Notes under the pieces: model-generated
Told to the model about the DNA's origin: nothing
The model's database searches: none
The model's input: the letters and a program-made list of their open reading frames with translations, nothing else
Source: Branchiostoma floridae
Lineage: Eukaryota > Chordata > Leptocardii > Amphioxiformes > Branchiostomatidae
NCBI RefSeq assembly: GCF_000003815.2
Contig: NC_049990.1
Span: forward strand, 10,142,601 to 10,206,600
DNA: 64,000 nucleotides
Direction: 5' to 3'
In this document: positions 24,301 to 35,470 of the stretch, in pieces
Position numbering within the stretch: the first letter of the stretch is position 1
Layout: every line of letters starts with the position of its first letter
Translations under genes and position numbers: made by a program

Positions 24301-27300
24301 CGCCAGCTTACAAACCTAACGCTGCTTATTATACTAACCACAAAAAGTCAGACCATTTGGCACGGTCAGTTTTTGAACCCCACTGTTATACGATTGCTAA
24401 ACAAAATGATACACAAATAAATAAACAAAATATATGATTTTGTAAGTGAACTGCCTTTTTGATGCATGTTTCTCTTCTAGCTGTAACATCCTGTTCTTAT
24501 GACATTTGTAGGATATGTGAGACAAAGTGTACCGCATTATGACGATAGACAGGAGGTGAACGCTGAAGACATACTTCTCTCCGTGCCTCGCTCCCCGCCA
24601 CCTAGCGTACAGGACAGCGAAGTGGCAAGGGACGAGGAGCTAGAACGACATGGAACCTTAAGGTACACTAAAATCTTCTTGAAGTTCATGCATAAGAAAG
24701 ATGCAGCATTGTTGATAGATACCAAAGTCTCCAAAATAAAGGATTATGCAGATGTTATAACAGTACTGAAACACAAAGGGAAGATTTTCTTTTCTCTCCT
24801 CCTTGATTCCTGTTTTAAATGTCTTACATGGTCGTAGAACTACACAACAGTTGTCATGCAAAAACTGTTGCTGTGGACAGCAAAAGCAGCATGTGCAGGT
24901 TACTTAGGCCATGACATATGATGATACCAGATGCATTTATTACTCATGCACCATGATGTACTATTAAGTAAAACATTTGAATTCTCTTCCACAGTGACCC
25001 TCTGCACCGTCGAGAGGAGCTGGCAGACGTGGAGAGTCTAGGACAAACAGCAGGTGACCCAGAGGATGATGGGATATTCTCCATGCTGAGTGGTTACCAT
25101 GGTGATGTGGTGCAGCGCAGGGGTTCAGGTGTCAGTGGTGGTGCAGGTGCAGGTGTGAGCTCAGGTGGTAGTGACTCAGGTAGCAGTGAGGAGGAGGGGC
25201 TGCAGGTGGCAGCAGGTGTGGACACTACTGGTGGTGCAGGTGGAGGGATGGGGGTGACATCTGTTGGTGGGAGCGTCAAAGGTAATTTTTGCTGCACACC
25301 ACTGTAATACACTACTAACAGTGTCGTGATGTAATTGTTGAATTAAATGCTATAATTACCCAAAATGTCAAGGGTGAAAATTGTATACTTGGGCTATGGG
25401 CAAAACAAGATTTTGTGGTCAATGTTATCACATGAACATTTCGGATCACAATCTGACTTATCTTTTGGGGATCCATTGTCAGAATGTATTAACTGCTTTT
25501 CAAACTACAGTCAAAACTACAAGCCACATAAAAACAGTCCCAACCATTTTTACATAGTTAAACCCACCGTATCCTGAGTAACTACCTGACGTCAGTAACC
25601 GTTTTTCTCAGTCCCTTAGGTCTGGTTGGTTACTCAATCCAGGTTTGACTGTATTTGTGAAAGGGACAAAAAGACGGTTACCGTTCCCTGTGCCAAAAAA
25701 GAAACTCTTGAAATCTAGTTGTTTAAAAGACATGTAAGAAAGAAGAAGACAACATTTTTTTGATTTTGTTGACCAACAAAAGTAACTTCCACTGACACGT
25801 TCAGTCCAGATTAATGGTTTTACTTATAATGTAGTGTCTAACTGTAACTCCTATCCACCAGGGCTTGAGTTGTTACATGCTGTCCTGAAGAACCTGCTAG
25901 GCTCCACCAGTGTGGAGGACATAGACACAGAAGTGCTGAGGACGACCCTGGATAAACACCTGGAGGAGTGCGGCACCTGCACACACCTGGTGCGACAGGT
26001 GGTGAGGAGCCAGCTGGGCCCTGTACCTGACAATTACCTGCTGTCTGGACTAATCAGCATTCTGCCTCTCCTGTCCACAGGCATGTTACCATGGTTACCA
26101 TTCCTGGTGCATGGTGGTGGTGGAGGGACCTGTCTATCACCTCTGTTTCATTCTTTCCAGACATAACTTTTGCAATATGGCTCCATTTCCTCAGGGCTGA
26201 GACTGTTGAGCACCTGATGACCATGTATTGATGGTCGAGATCAATGATGAAAGGTCATTGGAAGACCATAGAAAATCATTTAAATATTTTTGGAAGACCT
26301 CAGGGGTCATTGAAATCCTTGAAAGAACACTGAGAGATCATTTGAAAGACCTTCTGGATCATTGAGCACTCATGAAAAGATTGTTCAGACAGCCATCAAC
26401 TTTGTGGAGGCTCAGCAGTCTGCAATTCTGTGAAGTTCCTACTTCACTTTTGGTGTTTTTGCAGGACACATTGGGAGGAGTAGTAGTTTGCAAACAACTA
26501 CTGGTTTTACCATATTCTTTCAGCTCATCCGCAGATGTGAGGAAATTCCAATCTCCCAAAGGATGTCATTTTTGCTGTCACATTATACACATACATTTCC
26601 TATCATCTTTGGTGTAAAAATGTAACTAGGGATTAAGGATGGTACATGTATCTNNNNNNNNNNNNNNNNNNNNNNNNNNNNNNNNNNNNNNNNNNNNNNN
26701 NNNNNNNNNNNNNNNNNNNNNNNNNNNNNNNNNNNNNNNNNNNNNNNNNNNNNTGAACAGACAGGTGAAGGGAACACTAGTGGTGAAGGGGAGGTGCAGG
26801 GAACTGCTGGGGAAGGACAGAGCCTGACGGATGAGGAAACATTGAAAGGTAAGTCTTAGAATAGAATCATCTTCCCAAGGAAGACACTATTGTAGAAGTT
26901 ACTTTGTATTATGGTAATACCATCGACATCTATCTATTGGCCTATTTATCTATCATCCATCCATCCAGTAAAATTATGTACTCATCCATCCATCCAGGTA
27001 CCTATCATTCTCATACAATTTATTTATCCATTGAATTCTGTCTATTCATCTCACACCATCCCTCTATCCAATATTCATCCATACATCCATTTTACAATAT
27101 GCAGTGCCCTCTAGTGATGACTGTAAGAAGTGCAGCTTTATGCTGTCTAAAGTCAGTGTTAATGAATGTTTTGACCAAATGTTTTTTTGGGGGGGCAAAT
27201 ATTATGCTATAACCTTCAACACTTTAATTACATATGTCTGCAGTTGTCTTTGATTACATGTATCTGTAAGTTTTATCATGACAATCTTTAACTTATCATG

Positions 27301-30300
27301 ATTATCCTATGCTTTCTGATAGAAAATATTATTAATGATTCCCAAAAGACAACATTGCCAAGAGTTCTGTCAGTCTATTTTGCTCTACAGTGACACATCT
27401 TCGTGAAATGATATATTCTTCATCCTTTATATCCTTTTTATCCTTCAATATCCTTTATGACAGTTAATCTTTCAAGATCAACAGAGCAAAAACAATACGT
27501 AGCTTAATGTCATATTCCAGCCCTTAGTTACAGTTCTACTACTGAAATATTCAAATGATCCCATCACTGGCAAAAATCAATCAATCAACCAACCAATTAG
27601 TCAACCAATCAGTAACCTTTATTCAGATTGGGTCACCCTTGCCCATCCTTCCTTGAGGTCCAGTGGGAGGTTGTTGCTGAGCAACCTTTGTCCAGAGCAC
27701 AGGGAAAACAACACCATCTGACCTCCGGACAGGGACACTGTCGTCTGGGATTTTTCTTGGGAAGTGATTTTTGCATGAATGAGACAGACATTCAGTTAAT
27801 TTCAAAAACAAGTTAGAATGATAGGCAATTCTCTTTCTTTTCTGGGACACCATTAAATGCAGCATTTTTGATAGTAGAGGGCAATTGAGTAATCTTCAAT
27901 TCCACTGTACTGTATTTACAGGCAGGTCTAAGAAAGACAGGAAGGAGAGAAGACGAACTCCTACTACGTCAGTTGAGGCAACTGAAGATAAAGTAAGTAC
28001 AGAAATCCTTTTAACACCGGAACTGGAGTCAGCTAAATGTATGAAAGATCATCTAAAACATACATCATGATTTGTAAACATGTATAATCATTTTCTATCA
28101 TAGTTATTACTTAAGATTAAAAACCTCACTAAATATTTTTCCTATATAAGGGACCGTACGGCATTTAGCGAGGGGGGAGGGCCGGTCGCCAGGGGGGGGA
28201 GGGCCAAGCAAAAAAATATTTTGCCAGGGGGAGGGCCTAGCAATTTTTTTTTTACTTGGGGGGAGGGCCAAGCAAAAAAAAAATAGCTTGGTCTGCCAGC
28301 AAAATATGTCCCTTAAAATTCAAGAAACGTCGTTTCAGAGGATCAAGATTTCAAAATTTTTCTGGACCTCTGCAAGGGATTGCCCGAGGTTGGCGCTCGG
28401 GATACAGTGAAAATGCGAAAGGGAGGGGGCGGGGCTTATGCATGACGCCCTCGAAAACCTTCTTCACGCACAGAAATGTTATTAAACTCTAGATTAGTCT
28501 GCCAGCAAAATTTACCCCTATCTTATTGCCCTCAAAATGTAAGAAATGGCGTTTCAGAGCTCGAGGGTAAATATTTGCAAATTTCCCTGGATCCCTTTTG
28601 ACGTGACCGGACTCGCGCCTTTGATGACCGACATCGTGATAATGTGTTCGGGGGGGATTTAATTTTGTATTTCTAAATTGAAATGCTATTAAAGTTAGCT
28701 TTGTTTGTCAGCAAAATATCTCCTCAAACTGAAGGAAATAGCTTTTAAGAGGGTCAAGATTTCAAAATTCTCCCGGACCTACCTTGCGATTCTTCGTGCC
28801 TTTGGCGCCGAACATCAAAAACTTGAAACCCTCGTATTTTTTTTTTAATAGAAATGTCATCTAACCAGCAAATTTTCCCATAAAAAAGCAATGCAGGAAA
28901 TCTTGGCAAAAAAAGCGTGGCATTTCTAAAAGATCTCCTGCAAGTCTGCGGTCTCACGCCCGCCGGCGGCTAGAGAGAGGCGACCGGTCTTACCCCGCCG
29001 TGGGAAAATCAGCGTCACGCGTCGGCGCCCCCCTCCCCACTACAGTTTTGGAAGTCGAATCGTGCTGTCGTTTTGGTTTTCATTTTTCCCCCCGATTTAC
29101 CGTAAGTTATTACCACCACAGAACTAAGAAAAAGTCCAAAATATATGTAAATTGAAAATAGTTTCCGTACTGTACGTAAATTTAGGGAGCGGGGCGCGCG
29201 CCGCTTCGTGGCGCAAATCTACTAGAAATCCAGGTACAAATGCTTTTTAGGTGTTGTTTTAATATCAAAACAATGAAAAAGCTTCTATAAAGCAAATATT
29301 TATGTCTCTATGAAGCAGATATTTATCCCTCTATTTAGCAGATAGTTTGAGCCATTCTGTTTAACTTTTTTTACTAGGGGTGAGAGATCTGCTTCTCGAT
29401 GAAAATCATGAAAAAGTATGACGCAAAGCACATTTCCAAATGCGGGAGCGCAGTGTTTTATTGGCGTCTTGAATATTTTTTTCAAAGTTGATAGGAGGGG
29501 GGAGGGCCAAGCAAAAATATTTTGTCTTGGGGGGAGGGCCTAGCAAAAAAAAAATTACCTGGGGGGAGGGCCATGCAAAAATTTTTTGACCCGACCCTCT
29601 GGCGACCGGCCCTCCCCCCTCACTAAACGCCGTACGGTCCCTAAGCTCTGCGTTGTCTTCATTTTTCTGGAATATTGATGCGTTATTTTTCTGATTTACT
29701 CCCAGGCACCAAAGTCCATAATGAAGAAGACCAAGACACAGCCCAGAAGAGTCTCGGCCCCACGTGTGACCATTGAGACAGAGCCCCAATCCTCCATATC
29801 CCAGCAGACAGACACAGACGTGCCCACTGCTGTAGAGGACTACCCCATAGAGGAGGAGATCGAGTCTGTTTCTGAGGTCTCCACTATTGAAGTCCCACAG
29901 CCCAAGCTTATCCTGGATAATAAAGGTGATAACTGCAACCTGTGTGTCATTATCAAATCTGCCCCACACTCCCAGATAATTATTACTACCCCCTAAGTAA
30001 ATGTACAAGTCTGTTACAATGACATAATGCATAAAACATAATAATGGACAGTTGACATCATTATAAATCTATGATTGTGAAGGTTCTCAACCAAATGTAA
30101 TCACTGCCTCAGCTGAGTAAACAACTCTTGTGTACTTACCTGTCTTGGGTCTTGCTTCGTCACCGCAGTGTTTGTCTGTAAACAACATTGTTTTTCACTT
30201 AATGAATTCTATTTCAACTTAGCATTATTTCAACTTTAGTTTTAACTATGCTGTTGATAGTTGCGTTGTGTCCTTCTTTTTTAGCTTCTTAGTTTTTTTA

Positions 30301-33300
30301 ACCCTTTAGTACTCAGATGTAGCTTTATTTTGCATCTGAAGATGATTTTATATCAGGTAGAGAAAGCTGAAGTGAGTGGTTCTAAATGTTTGTCAATTGT
30401 AGTCACCTGTTGTTGTGCATACCAAGGTTTGAAGTGTTCTTTACCCAGAGCTTATGTGCCATCTTTGTTTGATCACCAGGTAAGAAGAAGGGAAGGGACC
30501 TGAAGTCAGAGCATGCATGCAGACAGAAGTCTCCCAAGGTGTCTGCAGTGTTCTCCTTACGGAGCCCCAAGCCGAGAGACACGACGTTACAGGACGAGCT
30601 GCGGAGGCAGCAGCTGGCAGAGGAGAGGAGGGCGAAGGCGGCACAGATGTACGAGAAACTGAGGAAGAAACCGGCAGACCGAGGGGATGAGATGGACGAG
30701 GGGGAGAGGGACAGGGCACTACAGCAGGACTTTAAAGACTGTGAGTTTATCCACAAAGGCATTGCTTGTGTAGACTCTTGTATTCAATTGTCTTGTGTGG
30801 TTATTTTTCTACAGACGGCTCTTTGTTGATAACAGTGGAATCATCATTGGTGTAAATGTACTTTTTCAAGTCAGCTGTTATTGAGTTTATTGAGTTAAAT
30901 GTAACAAGTAAGCAAGTAGAATTGTTTTGTATGTGTCCAATCATTGATACCTATCCTAACGTAGTCCCATCCACAATCAGTATACATTTACTGTGAATTT
31001 TGAATGAGGAACATTTCTTAAACTAAGTTATTTCACTTTGTAGTTATTTCACTTGAGTTTGTGCATTTCTACAGTACAGTTTACCGTAATGTTTAAAATC
31101 TTGAGATGTTTAGGCCATACAATGTACATGTAGCTATAAATGAAACATGCTAAAGGAAATAGTGTTGCATGATAATACATGTATTCAATTTTAGCATGTT
31201 TTATCTTGTTCCAGATGGCTTCCTCTCAAAGTATTGTATCTTCAACAAGGACAAACTCAGGATGTACCGCAAAGCCTTTGATGCTGTAAGTTCTCCATCT
31301 TTTGGACATTCTGGTAATCTTCACCATTCAGACAACAAAGTGTAGATTGTAATTGTATAAGTGGATCTACATGGTTCCAGATTTCCAATCATTTCCACTT
31401 CAGGCTTCTTACAATAGAAACTATTTTGGTCAGCTCTTGGTTCACCAACAGTCAGCATTTCCTTTCCACTTTCACTTTACCATTTGTATAAGAAAAGAAA
31501 ATTTGTAATTTCTATTCTCACTGTAATAGGCATAGATAGAAGCAAAAAATCTGCGTCAAAGATGTATCATTGATATTGTAGACATTGACTCCTTGGTTTT
31601 TCCACAGGAATGATAATCATATGGTAGGGTTATAGTATTATGCTGTATTGCCATGGACTGTATACCATTGTTTGTTACAGGTTGATGAAGACAAGGATGG
31701 TTACCTGTCAGGACCGGAGGCTCTGATGGCCCTGAAGGGTGTGGTGTACTCGGGCTCACTCAGTGATGCAGAGGAATACTATGTTTACAGGGTAAGGACT
31801 TTACCTTGTGTAGTAACTTACTAAAATACAACTTTCTTCTGTAAAAATATGGATTAAAAAAAACGATATTAAAATCTTTGACGGAAGGAAGTTTAGAATG
31901 CCACTATATTTAGTACAGTGGTTGGTATTACCCAGGTGAAATGTTACAGTGTACAAATGTAAATTTCCTTAAGAATTGATGTTTCCTCAACATGTTCAAT
32001 CATTTGACAAATGCAATATATGTGAATGTGGATTGTGACTGGAAAATGTCCTCATCTTGATTGAATACTGATAGAGTATGCATATTTTCACACTGCTTCT
32101 TCAAATGGACAATGAAGATTTGTCCACAAGTGAGTATTCTTCTCTTTATCTTTGTTTCTATTCTGTGACAGGCTTTTTGCACATTCAGTTCTGTCCTAGC
32201 TTCAGTGAAAAATTGTATGACAAAGACAGGTACGTCTCAACTGATCCACAGAATATTGATATGAACCAAGAGGTATTTTTTCTAACACCCTCTTTGTTTT
32301 AACAGATACTGGAGTTAGCAGACTACAAAGTAACAGAGGGAGCAGACTTCAAGTTATTTGCAGTGATGTCTGCCCTGTCTCAAAGAATAGCCTCCCTAGA
32401 GTGAGTACAGGAAAATTCTTTTGTCAACAATTTGTAGAATCTAACAGCATCAATTGTGAATCGGATATTCAAATAAAACTGAACTATGGGTTTAATATGT
32501 TAAGAAGGACAGCTGAAGCAATGAGATGAAATTAGTATGCAAGGTAGAACAGCTTTTGGTAAATATGATTATTCTAATTACATTTACAGTTGATTACTTA
32601 TTATACAGTTGTGAAATGTAATGTGAATATCTTTTTTTTCTTCAGCAATTTTATGAAAGATCTGATCAGAAAGGTGGACTTTAAGTCTCTGGAGTACAAG
32701 ATGTTTCGTCTAAAGGTATGTCCCAAAATATACTACCAGATGTGCCATATTTCTCACTTATTGCACTCGACACACAATATGTGCACAACTTACCAAACTG
32801 CAGGACTCTCACACTGTCCATGGTGCTGATATCTTGGTGCTGGTCCTTCCAGTGTTTCCCCTTAGATGTCCTACAAATACAGGATATTAATTCATCCCCG
32901 ATTGCTGACATTTTTACACCGAAAATTGGAAAAGTGCTTGTTTTCCTAGTTGTTCTGTTTATCATATGATGTCAGAAGTTCAAAACACATTATTTGGCAT
33001 GTTAACTTGCCTTGCATGTTGTTGTCGATGCCTGTTTCATTTTCATCCAATTCAACTCACCTACTTTAACTCTTACAAAAGTATAAACAACCAAGAAATG
33101 AAATACTGTCCCCTATGGAATAGAATATCGTTATGTTACTTCTCTCATCTTTGTTATGAACCATTCAGCAACTGTTCCTGTGTAATGTGGACCCCTCGTC
33201 CAATCGGATTCCCCTGGAACATCTCATGTTGGAGCTGCAGGCAGGGGGGGTCAGCATGGAGCACCAGAGGGAGGTCCGGGCGGAGTTGGCTCACCTGGAC

Positions 33301-33399
33301 AACCTTGACCTTCTGGACTTCCTGGCTTACGTGCCACTCTTCACCATGATCCACCAGTCAGTAGTCAATAATCCTTTTGATAACCAGTGGAATAAATAG
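6338..33399 (+). CDS. Uncharacterised EF-hand protein, about 18 coding exons
   Basis: Exons: 6338-6589, 20108-20383, 21235-21337, 22999-23070, 23535-23587, 23816-23970, 24512-24662, 24995-25281, 25862-26080, 26765-26848, 27922-27992, 29706-29925, 30480-30740, 31215-31285, 31681-31791, 32306-32400, 32646-32715, 33169-33399 (TAG), roughly 926 residues. Phases agree at every junction except 20383/21235, which is off by one base. The N-terminal two thirds are basic, Ser/Pro/Thr-rich and low complexity (a Gly/Ser/Ala run in exon 24995-25281), with a short helical exon at 25862-26080. Exon 30480-30740 encodes a charged coiled-coil-like helix. Exon 31681-31791 has a canonical EF-hand loop, DEDKDGYLSGPE, with Asp at 1, 3 and 5, Gly at 6 and Glu at 12. 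The C-terminal 150 residues look like a compact folded domain. I recognise the type (EF-hand protein) but not an orthologue. Exon 25862-26080 uses a GC donor. The exon at 26765 abuts a gap. Confidence 0.75.
6669..7760. mobile_element. piggyBac-like MITE flanked by TTAA
   Basis: TTAA at 6669-6672 and 7757-7760 flank a roughly 1.08 kb segment whose ends are inverted repeats: CCCTCTCAACACG at the left and CGTGCTGAGAGGG at the right (12 of 13 bases pair). TTAA target duplications with termini beginning CCC are the signature of piggyBac transposons. No transposase frame is present, so it is non-autonomous. The right end has small palindromes built on GCCACGAT. It lies in intron 1 of the EF-hand gene. 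Confidence 0.65.
7757..7921 (+). repeat. Short tandem repeats built on CGTTAATCGTTACC
   Basis: Five or six diverged copies of a roughly 25-45 base unit with core ACCGTTAATCGTTACC (also written GTTAAGCGTTA) follow directly on the piggyBac-like element. The same unit recurs in the same orientation at 8805-8903, so the two clusters bracket 7922-8804 as if they were ends of another mobile unit. Confidence 0.6.
7960..8515 (+). repeat. Diverged copies of the module found inside the 1.5 kb Harbinger-like elements
   Basis: About four diverged copies of a 150-200 base module: AGCAAAATTTGTCC, then CAAAATGCAGGAAATGGCG, TTTCAGAGGGTC, AGATTTCAAAATTT and CCCGGACC, followed by a Ser/Asp-type CG-rich stretch. 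The same module recurs as about four copies in each element at 15203 and 28150. The frame 7969-8487 stays open through it but has no recognisable protein, so I treat it as repeat. Confidence 0.55.
8805..8903 (+). repeat. Second cluster of CCGTTAAGCGTTACC repeats
   Basis: Three near-tandem units of about 32 bases, each containing GAATTTACCGTTAAGCG or GAATTCACCGTTAACCG followed by TTRCC. They match the cluster at 7757-7921 in direct orientation. Confidence 0.6.
11282..12313 (-). repeat. Left array of 51-bp tandem units in the foldback element
   Basis: About 20 units of 51 bp. Two subtypes occur: an outer one (ACAGGTAAGTAACGTGTATT, pyrimidine run, ACAGACCAGGTAAGACACCG) and, from about 11820, an inner one (TTTGCCTATAGACCAGATAG then GGTATTATACAGGTGAGTAA). 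Because 51 is a multiple of three, frames stay open for long distances as a 17-residue repeat (11520-12248 minus, 242 codons). The long frame is a consequence of unit length, and I do not call it a gene. Confidence 0.85.
12322..13200 (+). repeat. Right array of 51-bp tandem units, inverted relative to the left
   Basis: About 17 units of the same 51-bp repeat, reverse-complemented. Almost all are of the outer subtype; only the first is of the inner subtype, whereas the left array has about ten inner units. The two arrays have therefore expanded or contracted independently. The frame 12335-13120 (261 codons) is the same 17-residue repeat. Confidence 0.85.
15203..16708. mobile_element. PIF/Harbinger-like non-autonomous element, copy 1
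   Basis: A 1.5 kb element with terminal inverted repeats of about 43 bases starting GGGACCGTACGGC and continuing into a G-rich stretch (ends pair with about two mismatches). It is flanked by the 3-base duplication TTA (15200-15202 and 16709-16711). TWA duplications are typical of PIF/Harbinger elements. Subterminal GGGGGGAGGGCCAAGC units followed by A-runs are repeated three times at each end. The interior holds about four copies of a roughly 205-base module beginning GCCAGCAAAATATGTCCC. No transposase frame is visible. Confidence 0.75.
18773..18823 (+). CDS. Candidate alternative first exon of the EF-hand gene
   Basis: ATG at 18773 opens 17 codons (MSGGYRTAIRRPYIPAV) ending at a good donor, GTGAGT, at 18824. 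It ends in phase 0, which matches the next exon at 20108. There is no obvious acceptor directly before it, so it would act as a first exon with its own promoter downstream of the transposon-rich part of intron 1. The evidence is only a start codon, a phase match and a donor. Confidence 0.3.
19301..19324 (+). repeat. (GAT)n microsatellite
   Basis: Eight perfect GAT units in intron 1 of the EF-hand gene. Confidence 0.8.
22860..22959. other. Assembly gap (100 N)
   Basis: Exactly 100 N, the usual placeholder for a scaffold gap of unknown size, just before the exon at 22999. Confidence 0.95.
23209..23440 (+). repeat. Dispersed palindromic repeat family, copy A (one arm)
   Basis: Contains GAAGATTAGACATGCAGGTAAT, a CCAAAAAGCAGTTACTCAAG segment, GACGTTTCAGAC and TCTTTCGTCAGTGTCACTGG. 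The same string of motifs occurs near 38925-39095 and twice in inverted orientation at 56975-57345. This copy has mainly one arm. It lies in an intron of the EF-hand gene. Confidence 0.6.
24180..24420 (-). repeat. Possible SINE-like dispersed repeat
   Basis: On the minus strand there is a GGGTTTGAATCTACT stretch resembling a tRNA B box, and a TTGAACCCCACTGTTAYAC string on the plus strand shared with about 62091-62110 in the last importin-5 intron. Two loci sharing short similarity suggest a dispersed repeat. A SINE origin is a guess. Confidence 0.25.
26210..26370 (+). repeat. Diverged minisatellite built on GATCATTGAAAGACC
   Basis: Five or six irregular copies of a roughly 25-30 base unit with GGTCATTGGAAGACC, GGTCATTGAAATCC and GATCATTTGAAAGACC variants, in the intron after exon 25862-26080. 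Confidence 0.55.
26654..26753. other. Assembly gap (100 N)
   Basis: Exactly 100 N, ending 11 bases before the exon that starts at 26765. Sequence of unknown length may be missing from this intron. Confidence 0.95.
26943..27105 (+). repeat. Imperfect (CATC)n / (ATCC)n repeat
   Basis: Interrupted CATCCATCCATCCA-type runs over about 160 bases of intron. Confidence 0.6.
28150..29641. mobile_element. PIF/Harbinger-like non-autonomous element, copy 2
   Basis: Second copy of the element at 15203, in the same orientation and highly similar along its whole length, with small indels (about 30 bases missing near 28815). It has the same termini and is flanked by TAA at 28147-28149 and 29642-29644. It lies in the intron between exons 27922-27992 and 29706-29925 of the same gene and ends only about 60 bases before the latter. 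Confidence 0.75.
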
Positions 33400-33511
33400 C
33401 TACCAGTTATATGTAAGGTAATTCCTCCAGGTAACATGTATCAGCCATCCTGAGAAAATATGTCGGAAGATATCTGCAACACAATGTCCCCCAGTTTAAT
33501 GCAGTCCTGCA

Positions 33512-33848
33512 CAGGGCTCTAGCCAGCTCGAAATTTTTATCCGGCAGCCAATTCCCATTGTCGCAAAAACCCCGAAAATTATCTGATTTCGACTGAACTG
33601 AGACCTTGACAAACGGGTTTTTAATGAGATAATCGTATGCGAAAAAGCGCCGACACACATCGTAAACAATAATAACAATAGCAAAACAAACAGTGTGTGG
33701 CTTTCCGACCGTGGACGGCATCCCCAAGCCGCCTGTAGCTTCCACCAAGGATTTTTGTCCATCAAGGTTGACGGATTGGTTTTAAAATTTTTCCATACGC
33801 AGCAAATTTCTGTCAATTGACGGAAAAATGACACTGTCTAGAGCACTG
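33512..33848. mobile_element. hAT-like MITE in the presumed 3' UTR of the EF-hand gene
   Basis: A 337-base element whose ends are inverted, CAGGGCTCTAGCCAG and CTGTCTAGAGCACTG, flanked by 8-base near-direct repeats GTCCTGCA (33504-33511) and CTCCTGCA (33849-33856). CAG...CTG termini with an 8-base target duplication are characteristic of hAT elements. There is no transposase frame. It starts about 110 bases after the stop codon. Confidence 0.65.
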
Positions 33849-34840
33849 CTCCTGCATATCTTAATTGTGCGTATCTTCGGGGATGCTGCACTAGATATAT
33901 CCCTCAGACACAGTTTCTTAAAGTGGCGGATATGTTATTGGAGCTTACCTTGTTGTCGCTTCAATGTACATGTGTAAAGCCTCTCGTTTACAGGATTTTA
34001 GCAAAGCAAGAGCAGAACTTTACTCAATAACTGTCAAGGCTTTGGCGTTTAAATGTGAAACTGAAAGTAGTAGCCTGTTTTCCTTGAAAAATGTCTGTCG
34101 TACCTGTTGTGCAGCATCTGTGAAAGGACTTACGGAGAAATTTGGCCAAATATTCAATTGTCAGGATCAAGGACATTTTCAGTATATCCAAATATTGAAT
34201 ACCATGGCACTGCTACTATATGTAAAAGTGTATATGTTGCATGTGTGTTATTACAATGCATAGTTGAACATCAATATGACAATATATCCATATCTTTCAT
34301 CATCAATCTAGCTCTGGACTCATATATGTACTACTAGACATCTTGGGGCACTATTTACTGATTTTGATAGGGTTGAATATCTTGGCATGCCTATTCATTT
34401 TCAATGCAATCCAATCTATTCTATCGGGTTGCTTGAATGTTTATTATGAATCCATTTATCATCTTTTATACAGCATACTGAGGATAAATATCTGGTCATG
34501 ACATCAGCAACCTTGTTTTCTTCCTCTTACTCAATGGAAAAAGGTTAAATTTACTTCATGGAAAAATGTGAGAAATGTTTTTAGCTGTAAATATTTTGCA
34601 ATACTTCAGGATGTCAAGTTTACAGCAAAGTGCATGAATGGGAACATTGTTTATAAAACTACATTTTGTATATAATTGTCGTTTGTAACTGTTACAGTGA
34701 AAGTCTCTGGCCATGCAGAATATGTTGCATGTTAAAGTTGGTCTTGTATATTCTATATCAGAGAAACATGACATTGTATATCAAGCTGTATTGGGAAAAA
34801 GATTATCATTAGCTTATTGTGTAACAACTAACATGACAAC

Positions 34841-34846
34841 AATAAA
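34841..34846 (+). terminator. Likely poly(A) signal of the EF-hand gene
   Basis: AATAAA about 1.44 kb after the stop at 33399. It would give a 3' UTR that includes the hAT-like MITE. I noted no earlier canonical signal. Confidence 0.35.
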
Positions 34847-35464
34847 CAGTGAAAAAATGTTGTATTAGTCCCGGACTCTGTCTTTCTCTATATATGTTGT
34901 TGCATGAATGTAAATGATATATGTTGTGTAAATACATGTAGGTTGGCATTTCTGTCTCCAAGCAGAAGTTTCTGTAATATGAAGAAGAACAGGATGGGAA
35001 CCTCAGTACCACTCATTGGCACATACAGGAGAAATTGTATGGACATGTGTCTTCTACAGCTGGGATCTCATTGAAAATGTGGCTCATTGGCGTTGCTGTA
35101 CATCATTAGCATGATGCACACCATTATAAAGTCAAATCTAATGTCAAAGGTAGTGACACCGCCAATGTACTGCAGTCCAGTAAGATGGCACAGAGAATGA
35201 TGGGAAAGGCAGCACTACTTGCCCTGACTAGCTTGTGGGCTGAAATGTTCAATCATTTGAAGTGCAGGTAACAAATGAAAGTACAGTAGGATGTGAGGTC
35301 ATCAGTTTACTTACCCTGTATTTACAAGTACTGTATGGTAAAATAATAATCTAAGCGATAGTGCTCTGCTTGAGGACAATACAATCATGGTACTAAAAGT
35401 GATGGACAAAAGTCCCTATAGGCTACAATTCCACAGAAACAGTAACAGACTTGGAACAAAACAA

Positions 35465-35470
35465 TTTATT
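35465..35470 (-). terminator. Possible poly(A) signal of TMEM19
   Basis: TTTATT on the plus strand is AATAAA on the minus strand, about 1.4 kb beyond the TMEM19 stop codon. If used, the two convergent genes end about 600 bases apart. Confidence 0.25.
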
